Part shown: in pieces, positions 32,564 through 44,470 of the stretch
Position numbering within the stretch: the first letter of the stretch is position 1
Layout: the number at the start of each line of letters is the position of its first letter
NCBI GenBank assembly: GCA_023105745.1
Contig: JALGQZ010000008.1
Coordinates: forward strand, 47,365,618-47,429,617
DNA length: 64,000 bases
Direction of reading: 5' to 3'
Origin: Austropuccinia psidii
Lineage: Eukaryota; Basidiomycota; Pucciniomycetes; Pucciniales; Sphaerophragmiaceae
Notes under the pieces: model-generated
Databases searched by the model: none
What the model was told of the DNA's origin: nothing
Seen by the model: only the letters and a program-made list of their open reading frames with translations
Position numbers and translations under genes: made by a program

Positions 32564-35500
32564 TTGTCAATTTATGGCATAGATATCTCTAACCAAAAAG
32601 ATAGATATTTTACCATAGAAGACAATAAAAGACAAAATTTTGGCTTTTTCAAGAACAAAAGACAAATTACAGTTATCATGAATGAAGAAAAAAGCCCAGA
32701 AATGGACTTTTTCATAAGTGAATGGCTAAAAGAGGCAGAATTCAATCATGAATTGACCGTAAAAATGAAAGAAAAATTGATTGACCTCTTATTTAAATAT
32801 CAAAATGCCTTTGGAACTTACAAGGAACCACTAAGTGCCAGAATTGGACATGAGGTAGACATAATCCTTAATATAGAAAACCCTTATCCACCTCTATTAA
32901 GAAGACCAGCTTATCCAGCCAGCCCAAGAGCTAGAGAAGCTTTAGAGGTACACATTAAAGAACTAATGGACCTTTGAGTATTAAGGAAAGTAGGACATAA
33001 TAAACAGGGAGAGGTCACTACATCTGTCATTATAGCCTGGAATAATGTAAAATCAAGAATGGTAGGGGACTTTAGAGCTCTAAATACCTATACTATCCCT
33101 GAAAGGAACACAATACCCAGAATCCATGAGACATTAACACAACTATCTCAGGCTAAGTTCATCACAGCAATGGATGCTCTAAAAGACTTTCATCAAAATA
33201 TCTTAACAGAAAATGCCAAGAAACTACTAAGGATAATAGTTCACTGTGGAATTTTTGAATATCTAGGAATGCCATTTGGTATAAAAAATACACCATCCCA
33301 TTACCAAAGGATGATGAATAACATATTTCCTGAAGAATTATCAGAAGGATGGCTGATTATTTATATTGATGATATCATAATTTGCTCAGAAACTTGGGAT
33401 AGTCACTTATCAAGACTAGAAAGAGTCTTGCAGGACATATTACAAGTAAACATAAAAAACTCTCTGAAAAAGTGTGATTTTGCATACAGTGAACTGAAAG
33501 CACTAGGACATGTTGTATCTGGACTAAGTTTGGGCATAGACAAGAACAAAGTAGCAGCAGTACTATTGAAACCAATGCCCCAGACTAAGAAAGAAATTCA
33601 ATCATTTCTAGGATTTGCTGGTTATTACAGGAAACATATAAAATATTTTTCAAGAATTGCTAAGTCATTGTATCAGCTTTGTGACCAACAGACAGTCTAT
33701 AAAATGACTGAAGAAAGAGTTAAGGGATATGAAGAATTGAAAAACTCCTTAACAAATTCACCATTTCTTCTAATGCCAGATTGGAAGCTACCTTTAAGCT
33801 ATACATTGATGTTTGTGGAGAAGTACTAGGTTCTGCACTACAACAGACACAAATAATCAATGACAAACCTGTTGAAGGACAAATTTGCTTCATTTCAAGA
33901 CAAGTAAAGCCAACAGAAGCAAGGTATGGAGCAAGCCAAATGGAATGCCTCTTCTTAGTGTGGGCTTTAAAAAAATTACACTATTACTTAGATGGGAAAG
34001 TGTTTGATGTAATTACATATTGCAATGCTACAAAATCTTTATTAAACATGAAAACCCCAAATAGACATATGTTAAGATGGCAAATTGCCATTGAATAATA
34101 TAGAGTAAATATGACTATAGTTCATAAACTTGGTAATATTCATAAAGATGCAGATGATCTTAGCAGATGAGCTCTGGCAAATACACCTGAAAATCCAGCA
34201 TGGGTACTACAAGAAGAGCACCATATAGAAGGCATATGTGTAACAGATGTAGGCACAGAATTTTTTAACCAAGCTATAGAAAGCTATCAAATGGATAAAA
34301 ACTGCCATATCCCATGCCAACCTCTAATGAAAGACTTTAAAGACCTTTCAGTTTCATCAAAACTAGACAAAACATGGAAAAAAGCATAAGTCAAGGACGA
34401 ATCCATCTCCTTGATGTAATCCCTTACCATAGAACTAAACACATATGTGTTATGGCTTTAACAGATAGGACTCTAATAAATACTATACTAAATGAATGTC
34501 ATGATAGTGTTGCAAGTGGACATCTCTCAGAAGACAGAGCACTAGAGAGGGTAAAAACCTGCTCTTGCTGGCCAAATTGGAAGAAAGATGTTGCAGAATA
34601 CTGCAAGACCGGTGACATATGACAAAATGCAAACAGAGCCACAGGTAAAGAATTTGGAATGATGATCCAAATCCAAGCACCAAAATCCCCTTGGGAAATA
34701 GTTCACATGGATTGGGTAACAGCATTACCTCCAGGAGGAGACAGATGTTGTAGTTCTTTCATAGTATTAGTTGACAGATACAGCAAAAACCCAATGTTTT
34801 TACCATGTTGCAAGGATGATACAGCCATTGATACAGCCATGATGATATGTAACACAGCTATTAGCCACACAGGATTATTCCAAAACATCATAAGTAATAG
34901 AGACACAAAATTCACTTCAGCATTATGGAAAAACCTCCACAACCTTTTTGGAACAAAACTATCACTCTCAACAGCTTACCACCCCCAAACCGATGGTCTA
35001 GAAGAAAGAATGATACAGCCATTAGAAGAAATGATCAGAAGATTCTGTGCTTATTACCACCCCCAAACCGATGGTCTAGAAGAAAGAATGATACAGCCAT
35101 TAGAAGAAATGATCAGAAGATTCTGTGCTTATGGCCTAGAATTCAAGGATTCTGATGGTTTTGACCATGATTGGTGTACATTTATACCAGCTCTTGAACT
35201 GGCATATAAAACATCAAGCCATTCTTCAACTGGCAAGACACCTGCAATGATAGAAAAAGGCTGGAATCCAAGACTCCCTTGGGATACCCTTGAAAAGGAC
35301 TTAGTGAATATACACCAAACATCAAGTAGCCTCAAGTTAATTCTTGACAAAGCAAGACACCATGCAGACAGATGTATGCAAGATTCTTTCAAGTATTCAA
35401 AAAGAAGATGGGATAAAAGTCATAAACCACCTGACTTCAAAATAGGAGACTTGGTCCTAGTGTCAACTCTAAATTTCAATAATATAAAAGGTGCAAAGAA

Positions 35501-35654
35501 ATTGAAAGTTTCCTTTGCAGGACCATTTATGATAAAAGTACTACATGGACATAATGCTGGGCAATTAGAGCTCACAGGTGAACTAAAGAACAAACATCCA
35601 GCTTTCCCTGTAAGTCTGATAAAGCCTTACAGCTCAAGTGAAAATGAATTATTT
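32564..35654 (+). pseudogene. element A2 pol: RT, RNase H, integrase (multiple lesions)
   Basis: Frame by frame: RT start 32564-32977 ([13 protein letters not shown]), stop, RT core 33059-33829 ([38 protein letters not shown]), frameshift, RNase H 33781-34098 ([16 protein letters not shown]), stops, integrase zinc domain around 34374-34630 ([15 protein letters not shown]; its last Cys-pair region is broken: CKTGDI-stop), integrase core 34659-35654. In the core, IISNRDTKFTS has Asn where ISDRD carries a catalytic Asp, and 26 codons holding the catalytic Glu (TDGLEER) are duplicated. H is inserted after SSENELF. This is the most decayed of the A/B/H coding regions. Confidence 0.9.
34976..35131 (+). 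repeat. perfect 78-bp in-frame tandem duplication in integrase
   Basis: Two adjacent copies, 34976-35053 and 35054-35131, with no difference that I can see. Each codes for 26 residues from [11 protein letters not shown] to RRFCAY. The frame stays open. It doubles the segment that holds the catalytic Glu. Confidence 0.95.
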
Positions 35655-37847
35655 TGTGAGCCTGTGAGGTATGTATGACATACCCATAAGGCCACAAATG
35701 ATTTTATAAACAGTTAATTTTGTCTTAAACAGACTTTTTAGTTGAATTTAAAATAAAAAATAATAAAAAATAAGTATAACTTTTTTTTGGATAAACAAAG
35801 TTATAGATATTATGTCATTTTTGGATTCTACACCGAAAATAACCTAGGGTACACCCATAGGGTGTTATACCCAAAACCACTTATTTTTTATGTTATTGGA
35901 AGATTTAAGAATCTCACAGTACCAATGTAACTTTTTTAACATTTTTTTAAAATTGTTAAACTTAAGCTTAATTAAGCTTAAATTTAAAATTGCATAAGGT
36001 TTATGCAAACTTACCAAAATTTTAGTTAAAATTGAGGTGTGGTGTATATTTACTGAATTGGCTAAGGATTTGCCATACAGAATGTAAATCCTGCGTGAGC
36101 TCAATTTAAAAGGGTTGAAGGCCATAGTATGGCTTTAAATAAAAAAAAGGGCAAAATCCACGCAGAAAGGTGGGACAAAGGAAAAAGACCAAATAGAGCT
36201 GGGGTACCCAACTTTTTGGATCTGCAAGGATTCAATTAAGGTTTTCCACCTGTATTGGAGGATTTTCAACCTTATTTAAGCTTTAAGATTAGACTTTGAT
36301 CCAACCTTAAGGTTTAAACTGGTTATATCCCAATTTGGACAGGAATTTCAAGCTGCCAAAGGGTAAATCCCAATATGCAGGCTTGAAATCAAGGTTTTAA
36401 GAACTGTCAGAGCTTATTTAAGCTTGAAAACCTTAAATAAGCTTAAAACTTTAAATTTTCAAGCATTAAAACCTTATCAAAACTTAAGGTTTGGTGTGTT
36501 TTGCTATTTTACGTGGAAAAATAGCAATAACTTCAAAAATTCATTAAAAATCCAATTCTTAATGGATTTGCTTGAAAATTTCACAAAACTTAGAATTTAA
36601 TATTATCAATATTTAAATTAAATTTTAAGTATCTTTTATAAAGAAATTTCCTGGGTAATTAGCCTGGAAATTTACTCTCTTAATTAAACTCAAAGAAATT
36701 TATGATTTCTTTAAAAATTAATTAAAAGATGAGTTTAAGAGATTTCTACTTGAAACTCTATTTTTAAGTTGTTCATGTGATGAACTTTAATATAATTAAG
36801 TCTATTTATATTAAAAACTTAAAATAATTAGTTTAAATGAGGATTAAAGTTACACGGAGTTAAGAATAACACTGGTAACTTTAAATTGGAATTAAAAATA
36901 AGTTGCCTTAAGTTAAGAACTTTATTTTTAAGCATGGTTTTTCAGTTTTGACCTGAGCACGCCCTCTATATTCATTATGAATTATGAGAGCTGCTCTGAA
37001 GACATAAAAAGAGTCTTTTCATCACTGTTTTTGTCCATCATTCATTATCAATCCAATCATATTAGAAATTTAAACAGGTAAAGTTTTATTAAATATAAAA
37101 TCTTATTATTAAAAGTAATTCTTAAGTTATTTTTATTCTTTATTTATTAAATTAAAGAATTGAAGTCATAGAATTTAGATTATTGTTGTAATCACCAATA
37201 ATATATTTTATTATATTAAATTATCATTTTAAATATCTTTTAGAAATCCACAAATTCCTCTCAAAAACTCTTTAATCATAATTTATATTATAAAAAGTTG
37301 TTTTATCTTTAAATTTATTGATTTTTGACGTGTTTTTTTTAACTTATAATCTTCATTTAGTATAATAACTGTTGTATTAGACTTGTTGTATTAAATAAAT
37401 ATTATAAGTAAGTTTTCTTTAAAGTTCTATATTTTTTATCTAAATATTAGTTTTTTTATATAGAATTTTTATTCTAAAAGAATTATTTCTGCACAGTGTG
37501 TGTTTAATTCTTTTTATAAATAATATTTATATTATTTATAAGTGGTTAATATTCATATTTTCCACGTGTAATTGTCTCATTAAGAGCTTTACACTTCTTA
37601 TTGTTATAACTGTCAGTGACTATAACAATAATAGAATAATTATAATTTATTATAATTATTATTATTATGTTTTTATTATTATATTATTATATTAATAACT
37701 AAATTATTTTTTTATATAATTATTTTTAATACTTATATTTAAATTTGTGGTTGTAATATTTTATTATATTATATTTTTCTACTGAGGACAGTCATAGTAC
37801 TCTTGATATTGTTACTATTATCAAGAGTTTCATAGACAAACCTTACA
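35655..37847 (+). repeat. 5' LTR of element H
   Basis: Begins TGTGAGCCTGTGAGG and ends AACCTTACA. A TATA-like CATAAAAAG lies near 37000, and donor-like sites ACAG|GTAAAG (near 37078) and TATAA|GTAAGT (near 37405) follow. The second would end the leader exon in A, which would make an ATG with the TG of the first coding exon at 38400. AT-rich, no ORF supported. Confidence 0.92.
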
Positions 37848-37849
37848 TT

Positions 37850-37865
37850 TGGGGGCCTGGCCGTG
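37850..37865 (+). other. primer-binding site of element H
   Basis: TGGGGGCCTGGCCGTG, two bases after the LTR, identical to A2 and B. Confidence 0.75.
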
Positions 37866-38399
37866 ATTTTAAACCAATTTTTGGGACATAAATCATATTC
37901 TAGATCTTATTTTGCTATTCTTTACGTAAAATTGCCATATTTGTCTAAATATTGGCTTTTTTGGGACTTATCCCTTATAAATAATCTTGATAATATGAAT
38001 AAAGTTATTTTTTTTCTTAAGAATATTGTTTGGAACAATATACTATTGAGTGACTTGGAATAAATTTCTTTTGTCTAACTAGTGGCTTTTTCACATCACA
38101 GACTTGAAATTTATTCTTTGAGTTATTCTAGTATAAAGTGAATAATAATACAATTTTGATTAATTAACTTGTTAATTGCATAATTATTATTTCTTTAAAG
38201 AAAATAATAAATCAAATAAAAAAATTTTTAAAAATAAAAATCTTTACTAAAAACATTTTTTCTTTTATCTTAGACATTTTTCTTTATTTTTGACGTAATT
38301 TGCCATAAAATTACATTAAAACAACTTTATTTAATAAGTTGAGTTTATAAGTTATTTTCATTATTTGATAAAATAACTTATATTTTTAATTTTCTCTAG

Positions 38400-39346
38400 T
38401 GTCTTCCATCAGAGAAAATTCTTCCGACTCAGAAGCCTCAGAGTCCAGTATTGAAATTCAAACCAGTCCAGCACCAAGGGGTTTAACAACCAAAGAGCCC
38501 TTTAAAGATCCTGCAGGTGAATTCAATTCAATTTTACTCTATTTTTTTATTTAAATTGACGTGAAATGACTCCTACTAGAAGTGGAAGTAATTACTCCAT
38601 CCAATCAAATGGATCTGGACCAGGACATTCCAGCCACAAATCCAAAAGGCAAGAATGTCCTCCCAGAGGAGAGGCACAAATGGAGGATGCCAGAACTTCC
38701 ACCAGTTCCCAAAGGTTAGCCAGCACCATTGAACCTCTTATTGAGAGTCCAGAAGCTGACATAACTGCTATTGCTGTTAGACCTGAACCATTTCCAACAG
38801 GCAGCTGTGGAAACTTATCAATCCCAATGGAAAAACTTTCTCCTTGTGTCAAAACAACAAGAGTGGGAACTCCTTCCAAGTCTTTGGATAGGCACCATGA
38901 ACTCTTATCTTCAGGTGAAGAAGTTCATGGGGCCAGAAAAGACAGAAGATCTTCTGCTGGGTTGGACACCAATGTCTGTCAAAGGACAAGTCCAACAGAT
39001 CAAAGCTTGGTTGAAAAACCAAAGCATGTTGTCAGAGGATCAGAAGAAGAAATTGGCTCAAGGCAAGGACAACAGCCCAGTGGAAGCTCCTCAAGCATCC
39101 ACCAGCAAAAATCCGCCTCAACAAGTGCCAAACAAGCCCAAGCAAGCCCCAAAGACCAATCAGAAGGGCAAGCAAAAGGCAAAGGGAATGGCAAAGCCCA
39201 AGTGGAACAAACCTTACCCTCAGAATTACAGAATCCCAAAGAAGGAAAAGACAGCCATGGACAATGTGTTCAATATGGCAAGAACTTTGATGGAATTCAA
39301 AAACAAGGAGGAGGAAATATTGAACCAATCCTTTCCAAAGAAGTAG
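38400..39346 (+). pseudogene. element H ORF1, spliced accessory protein overlapping gag
   Basis: Exon 1 38400-38516 (117 nt) begins TGTCTTCCATC after acceptor TTTCTCTAG, is open (SSIRENSSDSEASES...) and ends phase 1 at GCAG|GTGAAT. Intron 38517-38579 (63 bp, acceptor CCTACTAG). Exon 2 reads EVEVITPSNQMDLDQD... in the frame next to gag, meets TAG at 38717 and TAA at 38762, then is open to 39346: WELLPSLWIG, GWTPMSVKGQVQQIKAW, a Lys/Pro/Gln-rich basic part, MDNVFNMARTLMEFKNKEEE and FPKK-stop. The two stops are lesions of this copy, since the surrounding reading matches A2. Function unknown; likely soluble and basic at its C-terminal half. Confidence 0.62.
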
Positions 39347-39672
39347 ATCTTGTAAAGCTTGTAACTTACTTTGAATCTTGTAATAAAGAAATTATGGCAA
39401 AATTCAAAGAATTTGATCATGTCCAACAAAATTTGGGTAATGAGATACTACAAGTAAAAGACCAACAAAAGACCATAATTGGCCTTGTAAATGTTAATAA
39501 GGCAAATATTTTGTCTTTGATGCAAATTTGTGAAAGACTTGAGTTTAAAGTTACCTTACTCAATCAACCAGATGAACATTCAATTTCTTTTATAACTGGA
39601 CAGTTAAAAGAATTGAAAATACAAGTACAAAACTTGGAGAATTCAACTGGTCACAATGCAGCTCTTTTTTGA
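38566..39672 (+). pseudogene. element H gag, N-terminal part up to in-frame TGA
   Basis: ATG at 38566 lies within the intron that ORF1 splices out, so this frame starts only on RNA keeping the intron. 368 codons: Ser/Gln/Lys-rich low-complexity region sharing its bases with ORF1, then a helical part (VKLVTYFESCNKEIMAKFKEF; FITGQLKELKIQVQNLENS) likely forming a coiled coil. TGA at 39670-39672 is followed without shift by [17 protein letters not shown], which continues the same helical pattern. The stop therefore looks like a point lesion (CGA or CAA/AGA type codon changed) and not a regulated gag-pol stop. Confidence 0.8.
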
Positions 39673-42600
39673 GAACAATTGGAAAAAAGTGATAAAGCAA
39701 GACTTGAATTGAAAGAAGACATTCAGTCAAGTATTAATAATATATCACTAAAAAATGAATGGCCAAGGCAATCCACACCAATTCTTGACAGAAATGTGCT
39801 TAACTTGAATAATGATTTACATCATACAATTTCAAGTAATGATGTGGAAACTGCTTGCAATTATAAGGACATTCCAAGATTAGAGGAATGGCCAACCTTC
39901 AGTGGTGAAGGAGAATATAATCATATGGAATTTATGAAAACAATTGATATGTTTAAAGAAGACTTTAACATACCAGATGAATATATAAGTGCCAGATTAC
40001 ACCCATTATTTACCAAATCAGCAAAGAAATGGTATTATAAAATGAGACAAGACAATGGTAAACATTCTTGGCCTTGGTGGAAAGAACAAGTTATTTCCAA
40101 ATGGGCAAATGATTCCTGGAGATTTAGAATGGAAAATTCTTTTGAAGAAGCCATTTTTAATATTGAGAGGGACATGCCCATGACTTGGTTTCTTAAACAG
40201 AAGGACAGATTAACTGCCCTTCATCCTGATATGTCTGAGCCAATGGTACATAAAAGGATATTAAGAAAGTGTGGTGGTGACCTTGAGCATGCTATAAGAA
40301 GCAGATGTATTGAGCCTTGCTCTACAGAAGATTATATCAATGCTATGGAGGATATCACTACTAGAACAAAAATTGGAAGAAATTGGTATAAACCCCCAAT
40401 AGACAACAAGACTAGTGGGAAACCAATTTTAAAACCAAATAAACCACATGACAGACCTCCTTTGAAATATCATAAATGTGGAAGTACATCTCATTTAGCA
40501 AACACTTGTCCAAAAAAGACAAGAGTTAATGAGATAAATGGTGAAAAAGTGGAAGAAACAAAAGAAACTGAGGTATCTTTACATGAAAGTGATTCTGAGC
40601 CTTCAGAAGAAGAAGAAGCATCAGAACAACTTGGTATAGAAAATATTAATGTTTCTTTTGAGGTCACTGAGGTACATACTCACTTACCACAGTACAGTGA
40701 TGAATGTATGGATCTCATACATGTGCAAGATGCCAAAATGCAAAAAACCAAACCTGCTAGAGGTAAAGGTTATACAGCTGGGTCATCTTGTATCACTAAT
40801 ATTGTGATAAATAACACAGAAGCCAAGATACATCTTGACTCAGGTGCTTTTTGCACTTGTGTTGGAAAAGATTATCTTGACAAAATTTATACCAATTGGA
40901 AAGACAAGTTGATGCCAATTGAAGGTGTAAAATTCAGCAGTGCTAGCCAGAACATGCACCCTTTGGGTATATTTGAAGCAGAAATAATATTTCCTCATCC
41001 AGCAGGGAGTATAAGATTGAAAGCTGAATTTGTTGTTATGAACAATTGTACTTCACAACACTTTATACTTGGAAATGATTATCTCAATATCTATGGTATT
41101 GATATTAACAATCATAAGGACAGGTATTTCACTATAGGAGAAAATAAAAGGCAAAAATTTTCTTTTTCTCTAGAAAGAAAAGAAATTACTGTCATTCAAC
41201 AAGTAAAGAATGTTAAAAAAGAAAAATTTGTGTCAGATCAGCTAAGTGAAGCACAAATTAGTCCTGAATTAACACCAGAAATGAAGGAAGAACTTATTGA
41301 AGTTTTATTTCAATATAGAGAAGCCTTTGCTTCTGATAATGAACCACTTGGGGCTATAAAAGACCATGAGGTGGACATTATGCTTAATGTGGAAAGGCCT
41401 TATCTGCCACTATTAAGGAGACCAGCTTACCCAGCTAGCCCTAGGGCTAGAGAAGCATTAGAAAATCATATTAATGAACTAATGAAACTGGTAGTTCTTA
41501 GAAAAGTTGGGCACAATGAGGAAGTTGAAGTCACAACTCCAGTAATCATTACTTGGCATAATGATAAGTCAAGGATGGTTGGTGATTTTAGAGCACTGAA
41601 TACTTATACTATTCCAGACAGGTATCCAATCCCTAGAATTCATGAGACTTTGACTCAATTATCCAAAGCAAGATTCATCACTTCTATGGATGCTCTAAAA
41701 GGCTTTCACCAGAATGTTTTGACACCTCATGCTAGGAAATTATTGAGAATAATTGCTCATTGTGGTATTTATGAATATTTGAGGATGCCTTTTGGTATTA
41801 AAAATGCACCCTCTCATTACCAAAGAATGATGAATACTATCTTCCCACATGAATTATCAGAAGGATGGTTAATCATTTATATTGATGACATCATCATTTG
41901 TTCAGAAACCTGGCAATTACATTTAGAGAGACTTTCATTAGTACTTAAGAAAATTCTACAAGTGAACATGAAAATTTCTCTCAAAAAATGTAATTTTGGG
42001 TTTCATGAGTTAAAATATCTCGGACATGTAGTCTCCGGACTAAGCCTTGGTGTTGATAAAAACAAAGTGGCTGCAGTTTTACTGAAACAGATGCCCCAGA
42101 ACAAAAAAGAAATGATGTCTTTCTTAGGGTTTGCCAGTTATTACAGGCAACACCTTAAAGATTTTGCAATCCATGCCAGATCATTATACAGAATTTGTGA
42201 TCAACAAACTGTTTTTGAAATGGCACAGGAGAGAATTCAATCATATGATAAAATCAAGTATGCCTTGACCAATGCACCATTATTGTTGATGCCAGATTGG
42301 AAACTTCCTTTCAAGCTGTATAATGATGCATGTGTTGATGGTTTAGGAGCTGCTGTTCATCAAGTTCAAATTGTCAATGACAAGCCTTATGAAGGTCCAA
42401 TTTGTTTCATTTCAAGACAAATTAAACCTACTGAGGCCAGATATGGAGCTAGCCAAATGGAGTGCCTTTGCCTTGTTTGGGCTCTGGAAAAACTTCATTA
42501 CTATCTTGATGGTAGTGTGTTTGAAGTAATTACTGATTGTAATGCAGTTAAATCACTTCTTAACATGAAAACTCCAAACAGACACATGTTAAGATGGCAG

Positions 42601-43002
42601 ATTGCTATACAGGAGTATAGAGGCAATATGACCATAGTACATAAAGCCGGAAATATTCATAAGAATGCTGATGGCTTGGGTAGATGGGAATTACCAAATA
42701 CACCTGATAATCCTGCCTACGTTCCTACAAGTTCAGAACCTCAAATTCCAATTGAAGGAATTAATATCACAGATGTTGGAACAGAATTCTTTGAAGAAGT
42801 TAGGGAAAGCTACAAGCAAGATAAGAATTGTCATATTCTTCCTGCTCTACTTGACAAAGATTGTAAAGATGCAGCATTGGCTAATTCTCTGGATGATATT
42901 TGGAAAACATCTTATGATAATGGAAGATTCCATTTGCTTGATGGTATACTATATCATAGATCTAAACACACATGTGTCATGGCGTATGTAGTAGAAGGTT
43001 GA
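39673..43002 (+). pseudogene. element H gag capsid to RNase H (polyprotein, frameshifted at the end)
   Basis: One open frame of about 1,110 codons. Order: coiled-coil end, gag capsid ([31 protein letters not shown]), zinc knuckle remnant [14 protein letters not shown] (first Cys replaced by Tyr), acidic linker, retropepsin with intact LDSGAFC (near 40834), RT with [26 protein letters not shown] and YIDD (41878-41889), RNase H ([30 protein letters not shown]), and the linker to the integrase. It ends VVEG-stop because one base is missing near 42990; the integrase goes on in the next frame. This is the best preserved polyprotein in the window. Confidence 0.92.
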
Positions 43003-44333
43003 TTAACACAATACTACTAGAATGCCATGATAATATTTATTCTGGACATCTGTCTGAAGACAGAACAATGGAAAGAATTAAGACATGTGCCTGGTGGCCA
43101 TCTTGGAGAAAAGATGTCATTGAGTACTGTCATAGTTGTGATAGATGCCAGAAAGCCAATAAAGCTACTGGTAAAAGATTTGGTCTGATGATCCATATCC
43201 AAGAACCAAGTACCCCATGGGAAGTGGTTCACATGGATTGGGTAACTGCATTACCACCTGGAGGTGATAAGAGTTACAATGCATGTCTTGTTATTGTAGA
43301 CAGATATAGCAAAACACCAATCTTTTTACCATGTCACAAAGATGACACAGCTATGGATACAGCTCTTTTAATCTGGAATAGAATAATATCCCATAATGGT
43401 CGCTTTAAAAACATCATTAGTGACAGAGACCCAAAATTTACATCAGCCTTATGGACTAATTTACATAAGCTTTTGGGTACAAAATTATCATTCTCAACAG
43501 CATACCATCCACAAACAGATGGCTTAGCAGAAAGAATGATTCAAACCCTTGAGGACATGATCAGAAGAGTTTGTGCTTATGGCCTGGAGTTTAAAGATTC
43601 TGACGGCTTTACCGGTGATTTGTGTACTCTTATACCAGCATTGGAAGTAGCCTACAAGACCTCCATCCATGCTTCAACAGGCAAGACCCCTGCAATGTTA
43701 GAAAAAGGATGGAACCCCAAACTTCCAGTTGATACTTTGAAGAAAGATCTAGTTGATATTCATCCAACTGCTTCAAGCTTTAAATTGTTTCTTGATAAAG
43801 TGAGGCACCATGCAAATCAAAGCATGAATTATGCCTTTGAATATGCTAAGCAGAAATGGGATAAAAGTCATAAAACCCCAGAATTCAAAGTAGGGGACTT
43901 AATACTAGTTTCAACCTTGAACTTTAATAATATTAAAGGTCCAAAGAAATTGAAAGATTCCTTTTCAGGACGATTTATTATTAAACCCCTTCATGGGACA
44001 AATGCAGTGAAAGTAGAACTGTCAGGAGAACTGGAAAATAAACATCCAACATTCCGTGTCAGTCTAGTAAAGCATTACACTTCAAGTGACAAGGAATCAT
44101 TTCCTTTAAGAAATGAAACACCCTTAGAAGTACCCCTACTGGACCTAAGTGAGGAGAAAAAAGTACTGAAAGTCTTGAAAGAAAGAAGACTTAGGGGAAA
44201 AAATGAAAGAGAATACTTGGTCAGGTATAAAAATCCACAACATGAAGATGAGTGGATTGTAGAAAACAAAATACCTGATTCCCAAAAGTTTCTCAGAAGA
44301 TTCAGACATGAGAGAAGACCAATTGCTCAATAA
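42972..44333 (+). CDS. element H integrase with chromodomain-like C-terminus
   Basis: 453 codons in the frame after the one-base loss. HHCC zinc domain ([16 protein letters not shown]...[12 protein letters not shown]), core with all catalytic acids ([35 protein letters not shown]), the [15 protein letters not shown] module and a chromodomain-like end ([17 protein letters not shown]...[14 protein letters not shown]). Chromodomain-like ends in Gypsy integrases are known to steer insertion to certain chromatin; here this is inferred from similarity only. The start shown is where the frame opens, not a true start. Confidence 0.9.
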   Translation: MCHGVCSRRLINTILLECHDNIYSGHLSEDRTMERIKTCAWWPSWRKDVIEYCHSCDRCQKANKATGKRFGLMIHIQEPSTPWEVVHMDWVTALPPGGDKSYNACLVIVDRYSKTPIFLPCHKDDTAMDTALLIWNRIISHNGRFKNIISDRDPKFTSALWTNLHKLLGTKLSFSTAYHPQTDGLAERMIQTLEDMIRRVCAYGLEFKDSDGFTGDLCTLIPALEVAYKTSIHASTGKTPAMLEKGWNPKLPVDTLKKDLVDIHPTASSFKLFLDKVRHHANQSMNYAFEYAKQKWDKSHKTPEFKVGDLILVSTLNFNNIKGPKKLKDSFSGRFIIKPLHGTNAVKVELSGELENKHPTFRVSLVKHYTSSDKESFPLRNETPLEVPLLDLSEEKKVLKVLKERRLRGKNEREYLVRYKNPQHEDEWIVENKIPDSQKFLRRFRHERRPIAQ

Positions 44334-44470
44334 AAAGTTTGAATTGTGTGCTTTACATACTTGAAAGTATAAGTAAAGAGGTTGGACAGTGGATTATACC
44401 CCCCCAAATAACTTGGGGGTACACTACAAAAGAAAAATTGTGGTACATTTTTTTTTTTGGTGGTAGGGAA
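44334..44470 (+). other. element H 3' untranslated part with shared motif and polypurine tract
   Basis: Contains AAAGAGGTTGGACAGTGGA (44375-44393), the motif also seen before the 3' LTRs of F, A2 and B, and a T-run followed by GGTGGTAGGGAA directly at the LTR border (polypurine tract). Confidence 0.75.

Noticed and set aside
37498..37695. 65-codon ORF rich in Ile, Tyr, Asn in the H LTRs (37498, 46314)
   Set aside because: Pure AT-rich low complexity (TATTATAAT runs); identical in both LTRs only because the LTRs are nearly identical.
39670..39672. TGA between gag parts of H (and TGA at 15321 in B) as a regulated read-through site like gag-pol of some retroviruses
   Set aside because: The stops are at non-homologous places: in H before the capsid, in B just before the zinc knuckle. 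The reading continues without change of character, so they are better explained as point lesions.
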